A stretch of 32,667 nucleotides of DNA from Chitinophagaceae bacterium (GCA_947380435.1 CANCRC010000008.1:1-32667); one strand, 5' to 3'. Shown: positions 9,447 through 18,668, counted from the stretch's first letter. Notes: generated by a model from the letters alone, not told the origin. Numbers and translations: made by a program.

Positions 9447-10172
9447 ATGTCTACCTCTATTTGTTTTGATTTTGGCAATACCCGATTAAAAGCAGCTATT
9501 TTCAGTAATGCAGCGCTTGTCGAATTGCGTGTTTTAGCAACTGGCAATCTGGAAGAAATTGAAAAATTAGTAGCTGAGTTTTCTCCCGAAAAAACCATTT
9601 TATCTTCCGTCATACATCATGACAAGGCCATAGAAACATTACTTGCAAAAAGTACAAAGTTTCACTTACTAGGACCAGCCACAGCACTCAATTTTACCAC
9701 CCCCGTTGGTAAACCAGAAACCATTGGGGCCGATAGGTTGGCTTTAATTGCTGCAGCAGTAGATATCTATCCTAATGAACATAATTTAGTCATTTCATTA
9801 GGTACCTGCATTACCTATAATTTCATCAACAATACCCATGCTTTTTTAGGGGGAAGTATCTCCCCAGGTATGCAAATGCGCTTCAAGGCAATGCATGAAC
9901 AAACAGCCCTTTTACCTTTAATTAGCCCTTCCAGCGAGTTCCCCTTAGTGGGTTATGATACCAAAACTAATATCCTAAGCGGGGTCATTTTGGGTATGGC
10001 AGCCGAAATAGATGGCATAATTACAGCATATGAGCAGAAATATGGCAACTTTAACGTGCTATTAACCGGTGGAGACATTTCTTATTTTGTACCTCATTTA
10101 AAAAAGAGGATATTTGCCGACCAAAATTTAATATATAAAGGACTGTATGCTATTTGCGAAAAAAATAATTAG
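9447..10172 (+). CDS. coaX: Type III pantothenate kinase
   Basis: CFDFGNTRLKAAIF, TPVGKPETIGADRLALIAAA, SLGTCITYNFI and GGSISPGMQMRFKAMHEQTALLPL. Confidence 0.95.
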   Translation: MSTSICFDFGNTRLKAAIFSNAALVELRVLATGNLEEIEKLVAEFSPEKTILSSVIHHDKAIETLLAKSTKFHLLGPATALNFTTPVGKPETIGADRLALIAAAVDIYPNEHNLVISLGTCITYNFINNTHAFLGGSISPGMQMRFKAMHEQTALLPLISPSSEFPLVGYDTKTNILSGVILGMAAEIDGIITAYEQKYGNFNVLLTGGDISYFVPHLKKRIFADQNLIYKGLYAICEKNN

Positions 10173-11532
10173 GTTAACCCCCTTTCTAGGTTTAGTTTGT
10201 TTTATTACCCCAACTAAGGCTCAAATCAATTCCCCTTTTTCTAGGTATGGTTTAGGTACCGAGGTTGTGAATGGTCAGAATGCAACTAGCCAGGCAATCG
10301 GAGGATTTTCTGCTGCTTACACTTCTTCCATGAACGGAAGCTTTGGACAAAGTATCAATTTCAATAACCCTGCTTCTTATGGTACTATTTATATGACCAC
10401 TTTTGATTTAGGGATGAACTTCAATAATAATACTTTAAAGAAATTATCTGCGCCCACTGGCAGAGAGCAGTCTACTTACTTAAGTCCCAATTATATTGTA
10501 GTAGGTGTGCCCATAGATAAAAATAAAAAAACAGGTATGGCTTTTGGCCTAAGACCTATTTCACAAATAAATTATGCTGTAACCGAAACAAAAATGATTT
10601 CTTCTGGAGATACCATTTTTAATAATTATATCGGACAAGGTGGATTGAACCAGCTTTTTTTAGGCTTTGGTAAATCATGGAAATACTTAAGCATGGGCGT
10701 AAACACAGGTTATAATTTTGGCCGTAAGAAAATTGAAAATATAAAATCATTCCAAAACAGTACCGATTCTAATTATTTCTTCCAATCTACCTCTAATACC
10801 AATACTGTTTTCGGAGGCGCTTTTTTCCAATGGGGTATGCTAGGAGAATTTCCTATCTATACAATACAGAAAGGAAAGGGTGTACAAAAAACTGAATATT
10901 CATTAAGTTATGGAGTCACTGCTACCTTAGATCAAACTATGAAAGGCAAGCAAGATATGGTTCGCTCTACAGGTAATTTTACAGCCAACGCTTCTACACC
11001 ATTAGATACTGCTATCTCTACTAAAAATACTGCGGGAAATGTAACCATACCAGCTATGTATACCGCAGGATTGGCACTGCATAAAAAAGAATATGATACT
11101 AGAGGAAATTATGACCAATGGGTATTAGGCATTGAATACGATAAAGCAGCTTGGCAGGATAAATATAGTTTCTATGGTCAAAAAGATGTACTCTCAAATT
11201 CTTGGATGTTCCGTGTAGGTGCACAATTTTGCCCTAATCCTTTTAACTATGAAAGTTATTGGTCTACAGTTACTTATAGAGCAGGATTTTATACAGGCAA
11301 GGACTATATCAACATCGATAACAAGGGTTTAAAAATATCCGCCATGACCTTGGGTATGGGACTACCTATTAGAAAATATCGCTCATACGATTACCAATAT
11401 ACTTTACTAAATTTAGCATTGCAAATTGGCCAAAGAGGCACTAGTGTAAATGACTACAAGGAAAACTTTGTACAATTTACTTTAGGCTATAGCTTGAGCG
11501 ATGTTTGGTTTAATAAACGTAAATATGATTAA
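10147..11532 (+). CDS. Putative outer-membrane beta-barrel protein
   Basis: Signal peptide ending TKAQ, then INSPFSRYGLGTEVVNGQNA...INFNNPASY. Repeated aromatic/glycine strands and a C-terminal barrel-like region. Confidence 0.75.
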   Translation: MLFAKKIIRLTPFLGLVCFITPTKAQINSPFSRYGLGTEVVNGQNATSQAIGGFSAAYTSSMNGSFGQSINFNNPASYGTIYMTTFDLGMNFNNNTLKKLSAPTGREQSTYLSPNYIVVGVPIDKNKKTGMAFGLRPISQINYAVTETKMISSGDTIFNNYIGQGGLNQLFLGFGKSWKYLSMGVNTGYNFGRKKIENIKSFQNSTDSNYFFQSTSNTNTVFGGAFFQWGMLGEFPIYTIQKGKGVQKTEYSLSYGVTATLDQTMKGKQDMVRSTGNFTANASTPLDTAISTKNTAGNVTIPAMYTAGLALHKKEYDTRGNYDQWVLGIEYDKAAWQDKYSFYGQKDVLSNSWMFRVGAQFCPNPFNYESYWSTVTYRAGFYTGKDYINIDNKGLKISAMTLGMGLPIRKYRSYDYQYTLLNLALQIGQRGTSVNDYKENFVQFTLGYSLSDVWFNKRKYD

Positions 11533-12118
11533 TACATCACTGTATAAAAATATTAGATTAGCAGTTACTTTAATGAGTAGCTGCTTTTTTATGCTTGCCT
11601 GCGAAAATAATGTCAACGAAGTGCAAGCATTAAGCGCCCGCATTGGCGGTATCGATGTGGGTAAAGATGTTTCTATTTTTATTAGTACCGATGGAAAGAT
11701 GAGCGCCAAATTAATGGCCCCTTTAATGAAAAAATATTTATTGGATAGTGGTAAGATGGTAGAATTTCCAAATACCCTTAAAGTAGATTTTTATAAAGAC
11801 AGTTTGCATATTGAAAGTAAGCTTAGCGCCAATTATGCTAATTATAAAGAAGCAGAGAATAAAGTATTTTTAAGGGACAATGTAGTGGTGTATAATGTCC
11901 TAGGAGATACTTTATGGTGTAAAGAAATGATCTGGGATCAAATCACCAATAAATTCACTACCGATAAAGAAGTGATTGTAAAACAACATAACCCCATTGC
12001 TAAAATATATGGCAAGGGTTTTGAAGCCAATCAGAATTTAACAGATATACATATTTTCAAACCTCAATCAAATAGTTTTGCCATACTATCCGATAGTAGC
12101 GGCACGAATCCTAAATAA
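11525..12118 (+). CDS. lptC: LPS export ABC transporter periplasmic protein LptC-like
   Basis: Lipoprotein-like N-terminus (SSCFFMLAC), followed by an LptC-like beta-jellyroll pattern (DSLHIESKLSANYANYKEAENKVFLRDNVVVYNVLGDTLWCKEMIWDQITNKFTTDKEVIVKQHNPIAKIYGKGFEANQNLTDIHI). Confidence 0.82.
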   Translation: MINTSLYKNIRLAVTLMSSCFFMLACENNVNEVQALSARIGGIDVGKDVSIFISTDGKMSAKLMAPLMKKYLLDSGKMVEFPNTLKVDFYKDSLHIESKLSANYANYKEAENKVFLRDNVVVYNVLGDTLWCKEMIWDQITNKFTTDKEVIVKQHNPIAKIYGKGFEANQNLTDIHIFKPQSNSFAILSDSSGTNPK

Positions 12119-12127
12119 ATACATTGT

Positions 12128-13117
12128 ATGGAATATAGAAAAATGGGAAAGACAGGCTTACAATTAAGTACACTTAGTTTTGGAAGTTGGGTTACTTTTC
12201 ACAAACAAATTAACGACGGTATTGCCGATGAGCTAATGGGTGTTGCCTATGATGCCGGTGTAAACTTTTTTGATAATGCAGAAGTATATGCAGCAGGTGA
12301 GAGTGAAAAAATGATGGGCCGTGTACTAAGTAAAAAAAACTGGGATAGAACTTCTATCGTTTTATCTTCTAAAGCGTATTTTGGTTGGAGAGGAAAAGCA
12401 AACAAACCCAATCAAACGGGACTTAGTAGAAAGCATTTAACAGAAGCCTGTCATGAAGCTTTAAAAAGATTACAAACCGATTATCTAGACCTTTACTATT
12501 GCCATAGACCAGATAAAACCACCCCTATTGAAGAAGTAGTGCAAACTATGAACACTTTAATTCAACAAGGAAAAATTTTATACTGGGGTACCAGTGAATG
12601 GAGTGGCGTTGAAATTATGGAAGCCCATAGAGTGGCAGCTGCCTATCATTTAATTGGCCCTTCTGTTGAACAACCTCAATACAATTTATTTGAGCGTGCA
12701 AAAATGGAGAATGAATACTTGGAGATATTTAAGAATGTTGGGATGGGCACTACCATTTGGAGTCCTTTAGCATCAGGGCTTTTAACAGGTAAATACAATG
12801 ATGGCATTCCGGAAGGATCTCGTTTTCATTTAGAAGGGTTTGAATGGTTAAGGGACCGCATGTTAATGCAAGACAGTATAAAAAAAGTACAGCAATTAGC
12901 TGCCATGGCAAAAGCTTTAAAAGTAAGTACGGCTTCTTTAAGTATTGCTTGGTGTATTAAAAACCCAAATGTAAGTACTGCTATTCTAGGGGCAACTAAC
13001 AAGGCTCAATTACTAGATAATTTAACCGCCATAGATACTGCCGCTTTATTAACGCCTGAAATAATGGAACAAATAGAAAGCATTGTTGAAACAAAACCAA
13101 AATTACCTGAGTGGTAA
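12128..13117 (+). CDS. Aldo/keto reductase, Kv-beta (KCNAB)-like subfamily
   Basis: MEYRKMGKTGLQLSTLSFGSWVTF, NFFDNAEVYAAGESEKMMG, YLDLYYCHRPD, YWGTSEWSG and VEQPQYNLFER. Confidence 0.93.
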   Translation: MEYRKMGKTGLQLSTLSFGSWVTFHKQINDGIADELMGVAYDAGVNFFDNAEVYAAGESEKMMGRVLSKKNWDRTSIVLSSKAYFGWRGKANKPNQTGLSRKHLTEACHEALKRLQTDYLDLYYCHRPDKTTPIEEVVQTMNTLIQQGKILYWGTSEWSGVEIMEAHRVAAAYHLIGPSVEQPQYNLFERAKMENEYLEIFKNVGMGTTIWSPLASGLLTGKYNDGIPEGSRFHLEGFEWLRDRMLMQDSIKKVQQLAAMAKALKVSTASLSIAWCIKNPNVSTAILGATNKAQLLDNLTAIDTAALLTPEIMEQIESIVETKPKLPEW

Positions 13118-13149
13118 ATACTAATTTTGAAATTGAATAAATACATTAT

Positions 13150-14385
13150 ATGCTTTTCGCTATAGTAGCCTCTTTAATTTTAATAGGGTTTTTTTCAGGT
13201 TATGAAATTGGCTTTGTTAGCGCCAACAGGTTAAGCTTGGAACTTAAAAAAAAGCAAGGCAACCCCTCTGGTAAAATTATTGCGCAATTTTTACAAGCGC
13301 CTACCCAATTTATTGGCACTTGTTTAATTGGCTTAAATATTTCTTTGGTTGTTTTTGGTATTCAATTTGAATCATTATTAGATAAGTTCATTTGGGAAAG
13401 ATGGAACTTAGGACCCTACTCCATTTTACTGGGCAATACTATTTTATCAACGCTGGTTATATTATTAATTGGAGAGCTTATTCCCAAGGCCATATTCAAA
13501 GCCAGAGCGGTTCCCATGATTACTGCCTTTGCCCCCCTTGCACAATTTTTTCATTTATTATTTAGACCCATCACTATTTTATTAGTGAACCTTGCGCAAT
13601 TTGTGTTGAAATATTTATTTCAAATGCGCATCATTCATAAAAAAGAAGGTTTCACCAAAGTAGATCTAGCCCATTTTGTACAACAAACCAAACAATCAAA
13701 AGAACAACAAGATTTAAATACCGATTTATTTGAAAATGCATTAAGCCTACCTGATATAAAAATTAGAGAATGCTTAGTACCCAGAACAGAAATTGTAGGC
13801 GTTGAGCTCACTACTTCTATCCAAGATTTAAGTACAATTTTTATAGAAACTAAATTAAGTAAACTTATTGTATACGAAGAAAGCTTAGATGCGATTGTAG
13901 GTTATGTGCATCAATTAGACTTATTTAAAAAGCCCACTAATATTGCTTCTATTATACATTCTATCCCTCTTGTCACTGAAAGTATGAATGCGGCCGACCT
14001 TATCAGTTTATTCTCTAAAAAAAGAAAAAGTATTGCTTGGGTGGTAGATGAGTTTGGAGGCACTGCAGGTATTGTCACTATGGAAGATGTACTTGAAGAA
14101 ATTTTTGGAGAAATTGAAGATGAATATGATGAGCAGGACTTAATTGAAAAAAAGCTTTCCGATACTGAATTCATTTTTAGTGGTCGCCTAGAACTAGATT
14201 ATCTATATGAAAAATATGGTATAGACTTTTCAGCAGACAGCTCAGAGACCCTAAGTGGCTATTTAATTCACCACCACGAGTCCATCCCCAAACTACGCAC
14301 CGTTATTCATTTAGCGCATTTTGATGCCGAAATATTGGCCGTAAGCGATACCCGAATTGAAAAGGCAAAAATTAAAATCCACTAG
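13150..14385 (+). CDS. CNNM-domain/CBS-pair transporter (HlyC/CorC, hemolysin family)
   Basis: N-terminal CNNM membrane domain (FFSGYEIGFVSANRLSLELKKKQGN), VPRTEIVGVE in the CBS region, and VVDEFGGTAGIVTMEDVLEEIFGEIEDEYD. Confidence 0.93.
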   Translation: MLFAIVASLILIGFFSGYEIGFVSANRLSLELKKKQGNPSGKIIAQFLQAPTQFIGTCLIGLNISLVVFGIQFESLLDKFIWERWNLGPYSILLGNTILSTLVILLIGELIPKAIFKARAVPMITAFAPLAQFFHLLFRPITILLVNLAQFVLKYLFQMRIIHKKEGFTKVDLAHFVQQTKQSKEQQDLNTDLFENALSLPDIKIRECLVPRTEIVGVELTTSIQDLSTIFIETKLSKLIVYEESLDAIVGYVHQLDLFKKPTNIASIIHSIPLVTESMNAADLISLFSKKRKSIAWVVDEFGGTAGIVTMEDVLEEIFGEIEDEYDEQDLIEKKLSDTEFIFSGRLELDYLYEKYGIDFSADSSETLSGYLIHHHESIPKLRTVIHLAHFDAEILAVSDTRIEKAKIKIH

Positions 14386-14456
14386 TCCTTTTTTTGGCCT
14401 TTGGCCCCCCTTTTTCCACTATAAACCTTAACTTTAGCCCTCATTGAAAATGTACC

Positions 14457-15311
14457 ATGGCACTATTTGACCGATTTAAAAAAAGCGATGAATCCGAGAT
14501 GTCTTTCATCGATCATTTGGAAGTATTAAGGGGCACTATTGTTCGTTCATTATCTTCTGTACTTATCACATCCATTATTATATTTATTTATCGTGATTGG
14601 ATCATGGACAACGTTATTACGGGTCCATTGAATCCAGATTTTATTACTTATAAAGCATTTTGTGATTTAAGCCATTGGTTGCATTTAGGGGATTCACTTT
14701 GTATGCCTCCAGTAAAAGTATCCTTACAAAGCACCACTTTCGGTGGTCAGTTTTTAAGTAGTATTAGTATGGCCTTTGTGGGTGGCTTAATTGTTGCCTT
14801 CCCTTATATATTCTATCAAATATGGGCCTTTGTAAAGCCAGCTTTAAAGGAAAAAGAAATTAAGAATACAAGGTTTATGATTTTTTGGGTATCCTTCTTT
14901 TTCTTCATGGGTGCGGCCTTTGGCTTTTTTGTACTAGGCCCTTTCACTTTTAATTTCTTAGCGGGTTTTCAACTAGGATCAAAAGGCGCTATTACTACCA
15001 TACCAACTTTTGCCGATTATTTAGATAATTTAACCAACTTAATATTAGGTTGTGGTATTGCATTTGAATTACCGGTGATTGTATTTTTATTAACGAAGAT
15101 TGGTTTAATCACTCCTAAGTTTTTAACCACAACGCGTAAATATGCAGTGGTTATTATTTTATTTGTAGCTGCCTTTATTACACCAAGCCCCGACTGGTAT
15201 AGTCAAACCATTGTATTTATTCCTTTATATACTTTATTTGAGTTTAGTATTTTCGTTTCAAGATGGGCACATAAATCTGTCAAGAAATCGGAAGAAGAGC
15301 AGTGGGATTAA
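14457..15311 (+). CDS. tatC: Twin-arginine translocase subunit TatC
   Basis: MSFIDHLEVLRGTIVRS, YQIWAFVKPALKEKE, FELPVIVFLLTKIGLITPKFL and FITPSPDWYSQ. Confidence 0.96.
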   Translation: MALFDRFKKSDESEMSFIDHLEVLRGTIVRSLSSVLITSIIIFIYRDWIMDNVITGPLNPDFITYKAFCDLSHWLHLGDSLCMPPVKVSLQSTTFGGQFLSSISMAFVGGLIVAFPYIFYQIWAFVKPALKEKEIKNTRFMIFWVSFFFFMGAAFGFFVLGPFTFNFLAGFQLGSKGAITTIPTFADYLDNLTNLILGCGIAFELPVIVFLLTKIGLITPKFLTTTRKYAVVIILFVAAFITPSPDWYSQTIVFIPLYTLFEFSIFVSRWAHKSVKKSEEEQWD

Positions 15312-15337
15312 AAAATATAATTAAGTAAATTTATTTT

Positions 15338-15793
15338 ATGTCATACGTTTTTGATACTACTAAACCCATTGCCTTAGGCGCAGACCACGCAGGCGTTGAT
15401 TTTAAAAATACCATTAACGCTTGGTTGCAAGAGAAAGGATATACCACCAAGGACTTTGGCACCTACAATACCGATTCTGTCGACTACCCCGACTTCGCAC
15501 ATCCAACTGCCTCTAGTGTTGAAACCGGAGAAGCCGCTTTTGGTATTCTATTTTGCGGTAGCGCCAATGGTGTAGCTATGACAGCCAATAAACATGCAGG
15601 TATTAGAGCTGGCCTCTGCTGGCAAACCGATATTGCAGAGCTAACCCGCTTACATAATAACGCCAACATTATTTGTATTCCTGCACGCTATGTTAGTATT
15701 GAACTTGCTAAAGAAATGATAGAAAAATTTATGTCTACTGCTTTTGAAGGCGGCAGACATCAAAATAGAGTTAACAAAATTACTTGCGCTTAA
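15338..15793 (+). CDS. rpiB: Ribose 5-phosphate isomerase B
   Basis: LGADHAGVDFKN, DFGTYNTDSVDYPDFA, FCGSANGVAMTANKHAGIRAGLC and HNNANIICIPARYV. Confidence 0.96.
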   Translation: MSYVFDTTKPIALGADHAGVDFKNTINAWLQEKGYTTKDFGTYNTDSVDYPDFAHPTASSVETGEAAFGILFCGSANGVAMTANKHAGIRAGLCWQTDIAELTRLHNNANIICIPARYVSIELAKEMIEKFMSTAFEGGRHQNRVNKITCA

Positions 15794-15809
15794 AAATTAA
15801 ATACATCAA

Positions 15810-17360
15810 ATGAAAAAACTAGTATGGATTTCTTTGCTGTTGATCAGCACCATGTCTTTTGCTCAAACAACAAAAGACCTTACCAAATTTGCTAATGTCA
15901 TTACTGCAAAAGGGTTGAAAGAAAAACTTTCTATCATTGCAAGTGCTGAAATGGAAGGTCGTGAAACAGGATCGCCAGGACAAAAAAGAGCTGCGGCTTA
16001 TATTGAATCTGAATTTAAAAGAATGGGCCTATTACCAGGTAATGGAAATAGCTACCAACAAGTATACCCTGTATACCAAGATGTACTAACTGAAAAAAAA
16101 TTAACAGTACAAGGAAAATCATTTGTATGGGACAAAGATTTCAACTTTAATTTACAAGGCATTACCAATTCTAATGCAAACTTCAAAGAAGTTGTTTTTG
16201 CAGGTTATGGTATTGTAGATCCTAGTAAATCAATCAATGACTATGAAAATTTAGAGGTAAAAGGAAAATTAGTGGTGATCATTGATGGTAATAGTGATGG
16301 CCCCGTAAAAATGGGACCAGGTGGCAATCGCGCCTTTTATTCCAACCCCGCATCTCCTATGGCTAAAATGCGTCAAGCAAGCAGCAAAGGAGCAGCTGGA
16401 TTATTCATTATAACAGGTGATTTCCCAACTGCTACACCCTCTCTTACCAAAGGAAATGTTTATATGAAAGCCAATACCTATGCAAATGCAGGTTTTATAA
16501 TGGCCAATATTTCCATGGAAGTAGCTAGTGCACTATTAGGCGCTACTGCATCTTCTTTAACAAATTTAAAAGAATTAAAAAAAGGAAGCTACACGACCGA
16601 TGCTACTATTGTTGCACAAAAAACTACTGAGAATGTAGAAAGTAGCAATGTGATTGCAATGCTTCCTGGTACGGATAAAAAAGAAGAATATTTAATGTTA
16701 ACCGGCCACTACGATCATTTAGGCAAAAGAGGTGATGTTATTTGGTATGGCGCCGATGATGATGGTTCAGGAACAGTGAGTGTGATGCAAATGGCTGAAG
16801 CATTTTCTGTAGCTGCTAAAAAAGGTTTTAAGCCCCGCAGAACCATTGTATTTATGACAGTTAGTGGAGAGGAAAAAGGCTTATGGGGCTCAGAGTATTA
16901 TGCAGAACATCCTATATTTCCTTTAGATAAAACCACTGCCGATTTGAATACAGATATGGTAGGACGTGTAGATACAGAGCGTCATTTAGGAGATACACTT
17001 AGTTATGTATATGTGATTGGTCACGATAAATTAAGTTCTGAATTAGTGGGTATTAACGAAGCAGCTAATAAGGCTTCAAGTAATATTACATTAGATTATA
17101 AGTACGACGACCCTAACGATAAAAATAGAATTTACTACCGTAGCGACCATTACAACTTTGCAAAAAAAGGAGTGCCTATTTTATTTTTCTATGATGGAAT
17201 GTTATTAGCAGATTACCACCAACCAACCGATACTATTGAAAAAATTAATTTCGATTTGATGCAAAAAAGAGTATCCATGGTTTTTCATACTGCTTGCGAA
17301 ATTGCACAAAGAGAAGATATGTTGAAAAGAGATACGCCTTTGAATATGCCGGGTCGTTAA
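15810..17360 (+). CDS. Secreted M28-family metallopeptidase with PA-like insert
   Basis: Signal peptide, GHYDHLG...GADDDGSGTVSVMQMAEAF, SGEEKGLWGSEYYAEHP and RSDHYNFAKKGVPILFFYDG. Confidence 0.93.
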   Translation: MKKLVWISLLLISTMSFAQTTKDLTKFANVITAKGLKEKLSIIASAEMEGRETGSPGQKRAAAYIESEFKRMGLLPGNGNSYQQVYPVYQDVLTEKKLTVQGKSFVWDKDFNFNLQGITNSNANFKEVVFAGYGIVDPSKSINDYENLEVKGKLVVIIDGNSDGPVKMGPGGNRAFYSNPASPMAKMRQASSKGAAGLFIITGDFPTATPSLTKGNVYMKANTYANAGFIMANISMEVASALLGATASSLTNLKELKKGSYTTDATIVAQKTTENVESSNVIAMLPGTDKKEEYLMLTGHYDHLGKRGDVIWYGADDDGSGTVSVMQMAEAFSVAAKKGFKPRRTIVFMTVSGEEKGLWGSEYYAEHPIFPLDKTTADLNTDMVGRVDTERHLGDTLSYVYVIGHDKLSSELVGINEAANKASSNITLDYKYDDPNDKNRIYYRSDHYNFAKKGVPILFFYDGMLLADYHQPTDTIEKINFDLMQKRVSMVFHTACEIAQREDMLKRDTPLNMPGR

Positions 17361-17362
17361 TT

Positions 17363-17396
17363 AAAATGGGTCTAAAGAAAATTTAAGACCCATTTT
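17363..17396 (+). terminator. Intrinsic terminator of M28 peptidase gene
   Basis: 11-bp perfect stem aaaatgggtct (17363-17373) / agacccatttt (17386-17396), immediately after the stop codon. Confidence 0.75.
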
Positions 17397-17417
17397 AATT
17401 TTCTCTAATGCCTTTTT

Positions 17418-17450
17418 CGGCGCCCCCATAAACGAGGGCGCCGATTTTTT
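17418..17450 (+). terminator. Second, GC-rich hairpin with T-tract
   Basis: cggcgccc (17418-17425) / gggcgccg (17436-17443) followed by attttttat. Confidence 0.8.
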
Positions 17451-17464
17451 ATACTACTAGTTGA

Positions 17465-17561
17465 TTTATTTAAATAGAAATGAGAAAATATAATTTTGAG
17501 TGAACTTTGAGCAAAGCGATAGAGAGCGAAAAATTATATTTTGAATGCATATTTAAATAAA
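17465..17561. repeat. Nested inverted repeat (large potential hairpin)
   Basis: Outer arms tttatttaaata (17465-17476) / tatttaaataaa (17550-17561). Inner arms aaaatataatttt (17485-17497) / aaaattatatttt (17530-17542). Both pairs are perfect, nearly equally spaced (8 and 7 nt), with a 32-nt central loop. Confidence 0.8.
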
Positions 17562-17597
17562 ATAAAAAGCCCTTAGAAATCTAAGGGCTTTTTATTT
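17560..17597. terminator. Bidirectional terminator for the convergent deoxyhypusine-synthase-like gene
   Basis: 17-bp perfect stem aaataaaaagcccttag (17560-17576) / ctaagggctttttattt (17581-17597), 4-nt loop, directly at the 3' end of the minus-strand CDS. Confidence 0.88.
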
Positions 17598-18580
17598 TAC
17601 TGACCAAGTATATAAGCAAATATCAGCGGCACTACAATGGTAGCGTCGCTTTCCACAATAAACTTAGGCGTATGAATATCTAATTTACCCCAGGTAATTT
17701 TTTCATTGGGAACAGCTCCTGAATAAGAACCATAAGAAGTAGTGCTATCACTTACTTGACAGAAATAACTCCAGAAAGGCACATCATGCCATTCTAAGTC
17801 TTGGTACATCATAGGAACCACACAAATAGGAAAATCTCCTGCAATACCACCACCCACTTGGAAAAATCCAACACCCTTTCCACCACTATTCGCACGGTAC
17901 CACTCTGTTAATTCCACCATGTATTCAATACCGTTTTTAACGGTACTTGCTTTTAATTCTTTTTTAATCACATAGCTCGCAAAAATATTTCCAGTAGTGC
18001 TATCCTCCCAACCTGGTACTACAATTGGAATATTCTTTTTAGCCGCAGCTACAATCCAACTGTCTTTTGGATCAATCTCATAATATTGTTCTAATTCACC
18101 ACTCAATACCACTTGGTATAAAAATTCATGTGGAAAATAACGCTCGCCTTTTTCTTCAGCTTGTTTCCAATACTTCACAATATGTTTTTGTAATCTTCTA
18201 AATGCTTCCTCTTCAGGAATACAAGTATCGGTTACACGATTGTAATGGTTCTCAAGTAAATCCCACTCGTCCTGAGGAGTCAAGTCACGGTAATTAGGAA
18301 CACGCTTATAATGGCTATGTGCCACTAAGTTCATGACATCTTCTTCAAGGTTCGCACCTGTGCAGCTAATAATAGCAATTTTATCTTGACGTATCATTTC
18401 AGCCAAGCTAATGCCTAATTCAGCGGTACTCATGGCACCTGCTAAACTCACTAGCATTTTGCCCCCTTCTAAAAGGTGGGTTTCATAACCTTTGGCCGCG
18501 TCTACCAAGGCAGCAGCATTAAAATGTCTATAATGATGTTCTACAAACTTTGAAATGGGACCTTTACTCATGTTTTTCAA
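17597..18580 (-). CDS. Deoxyhypusine synthase family protein
   Basis: VSLAGAMSTAELGISLAEMIR, ISCTGANLEEDVMNLVAHSHY, GFFQVGGGIAGDFPICVVPMM and SGAVPNEKITWGKLD..PKFIVESDATIVVPLIFA (matches the DHS WGK active-site region). The start could be 18571. Confidence 0.92.
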   Translation of the reverse strand: MKNMSKGPISKFVEHHYRHFNAAALVDAAKGYETHLLEGGKMLVSLAGAMSTAELGISLAEMIRQDKIAIISCTGANLEEDVMNLVAHSHYKRVPNYRDLTPQDEWDLLENHYNRVTDTCIPEEEAFRRLQKHIVKYWKQAEEKGERYFPHEFLYQVVLSGELEQYYEIDPKDSWIVAAAKKNIPIVVPGWEDSTTGNIFASYVIKKELKASTVKNGIEYMVELTEWYRANSGGKGVGFFQVGGGIAGDFPICVVPMMYQDLEWHDVPFWSYFCQVSDSTTSYGSYSGAVPNEKITWGKLDIHTPKFIVESDATIVVPLIFAYILGQ

Positions 18581-18668
18581 TTTGAAGCAAAAGTAAATTT
18601 TTTTGTGGACATAGCGTATTATTGATTAAAACCGAATAAATAGTAACTTTAAAGCCTAAAGCCAGCTT

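Noticed and set aside
14386-14456. ggcctttggcc mini-palindrome with T-runs before tatC
   Set aside because: A 4-bp stem with a 3-nt loop is too weak to call a terminator or binding site.
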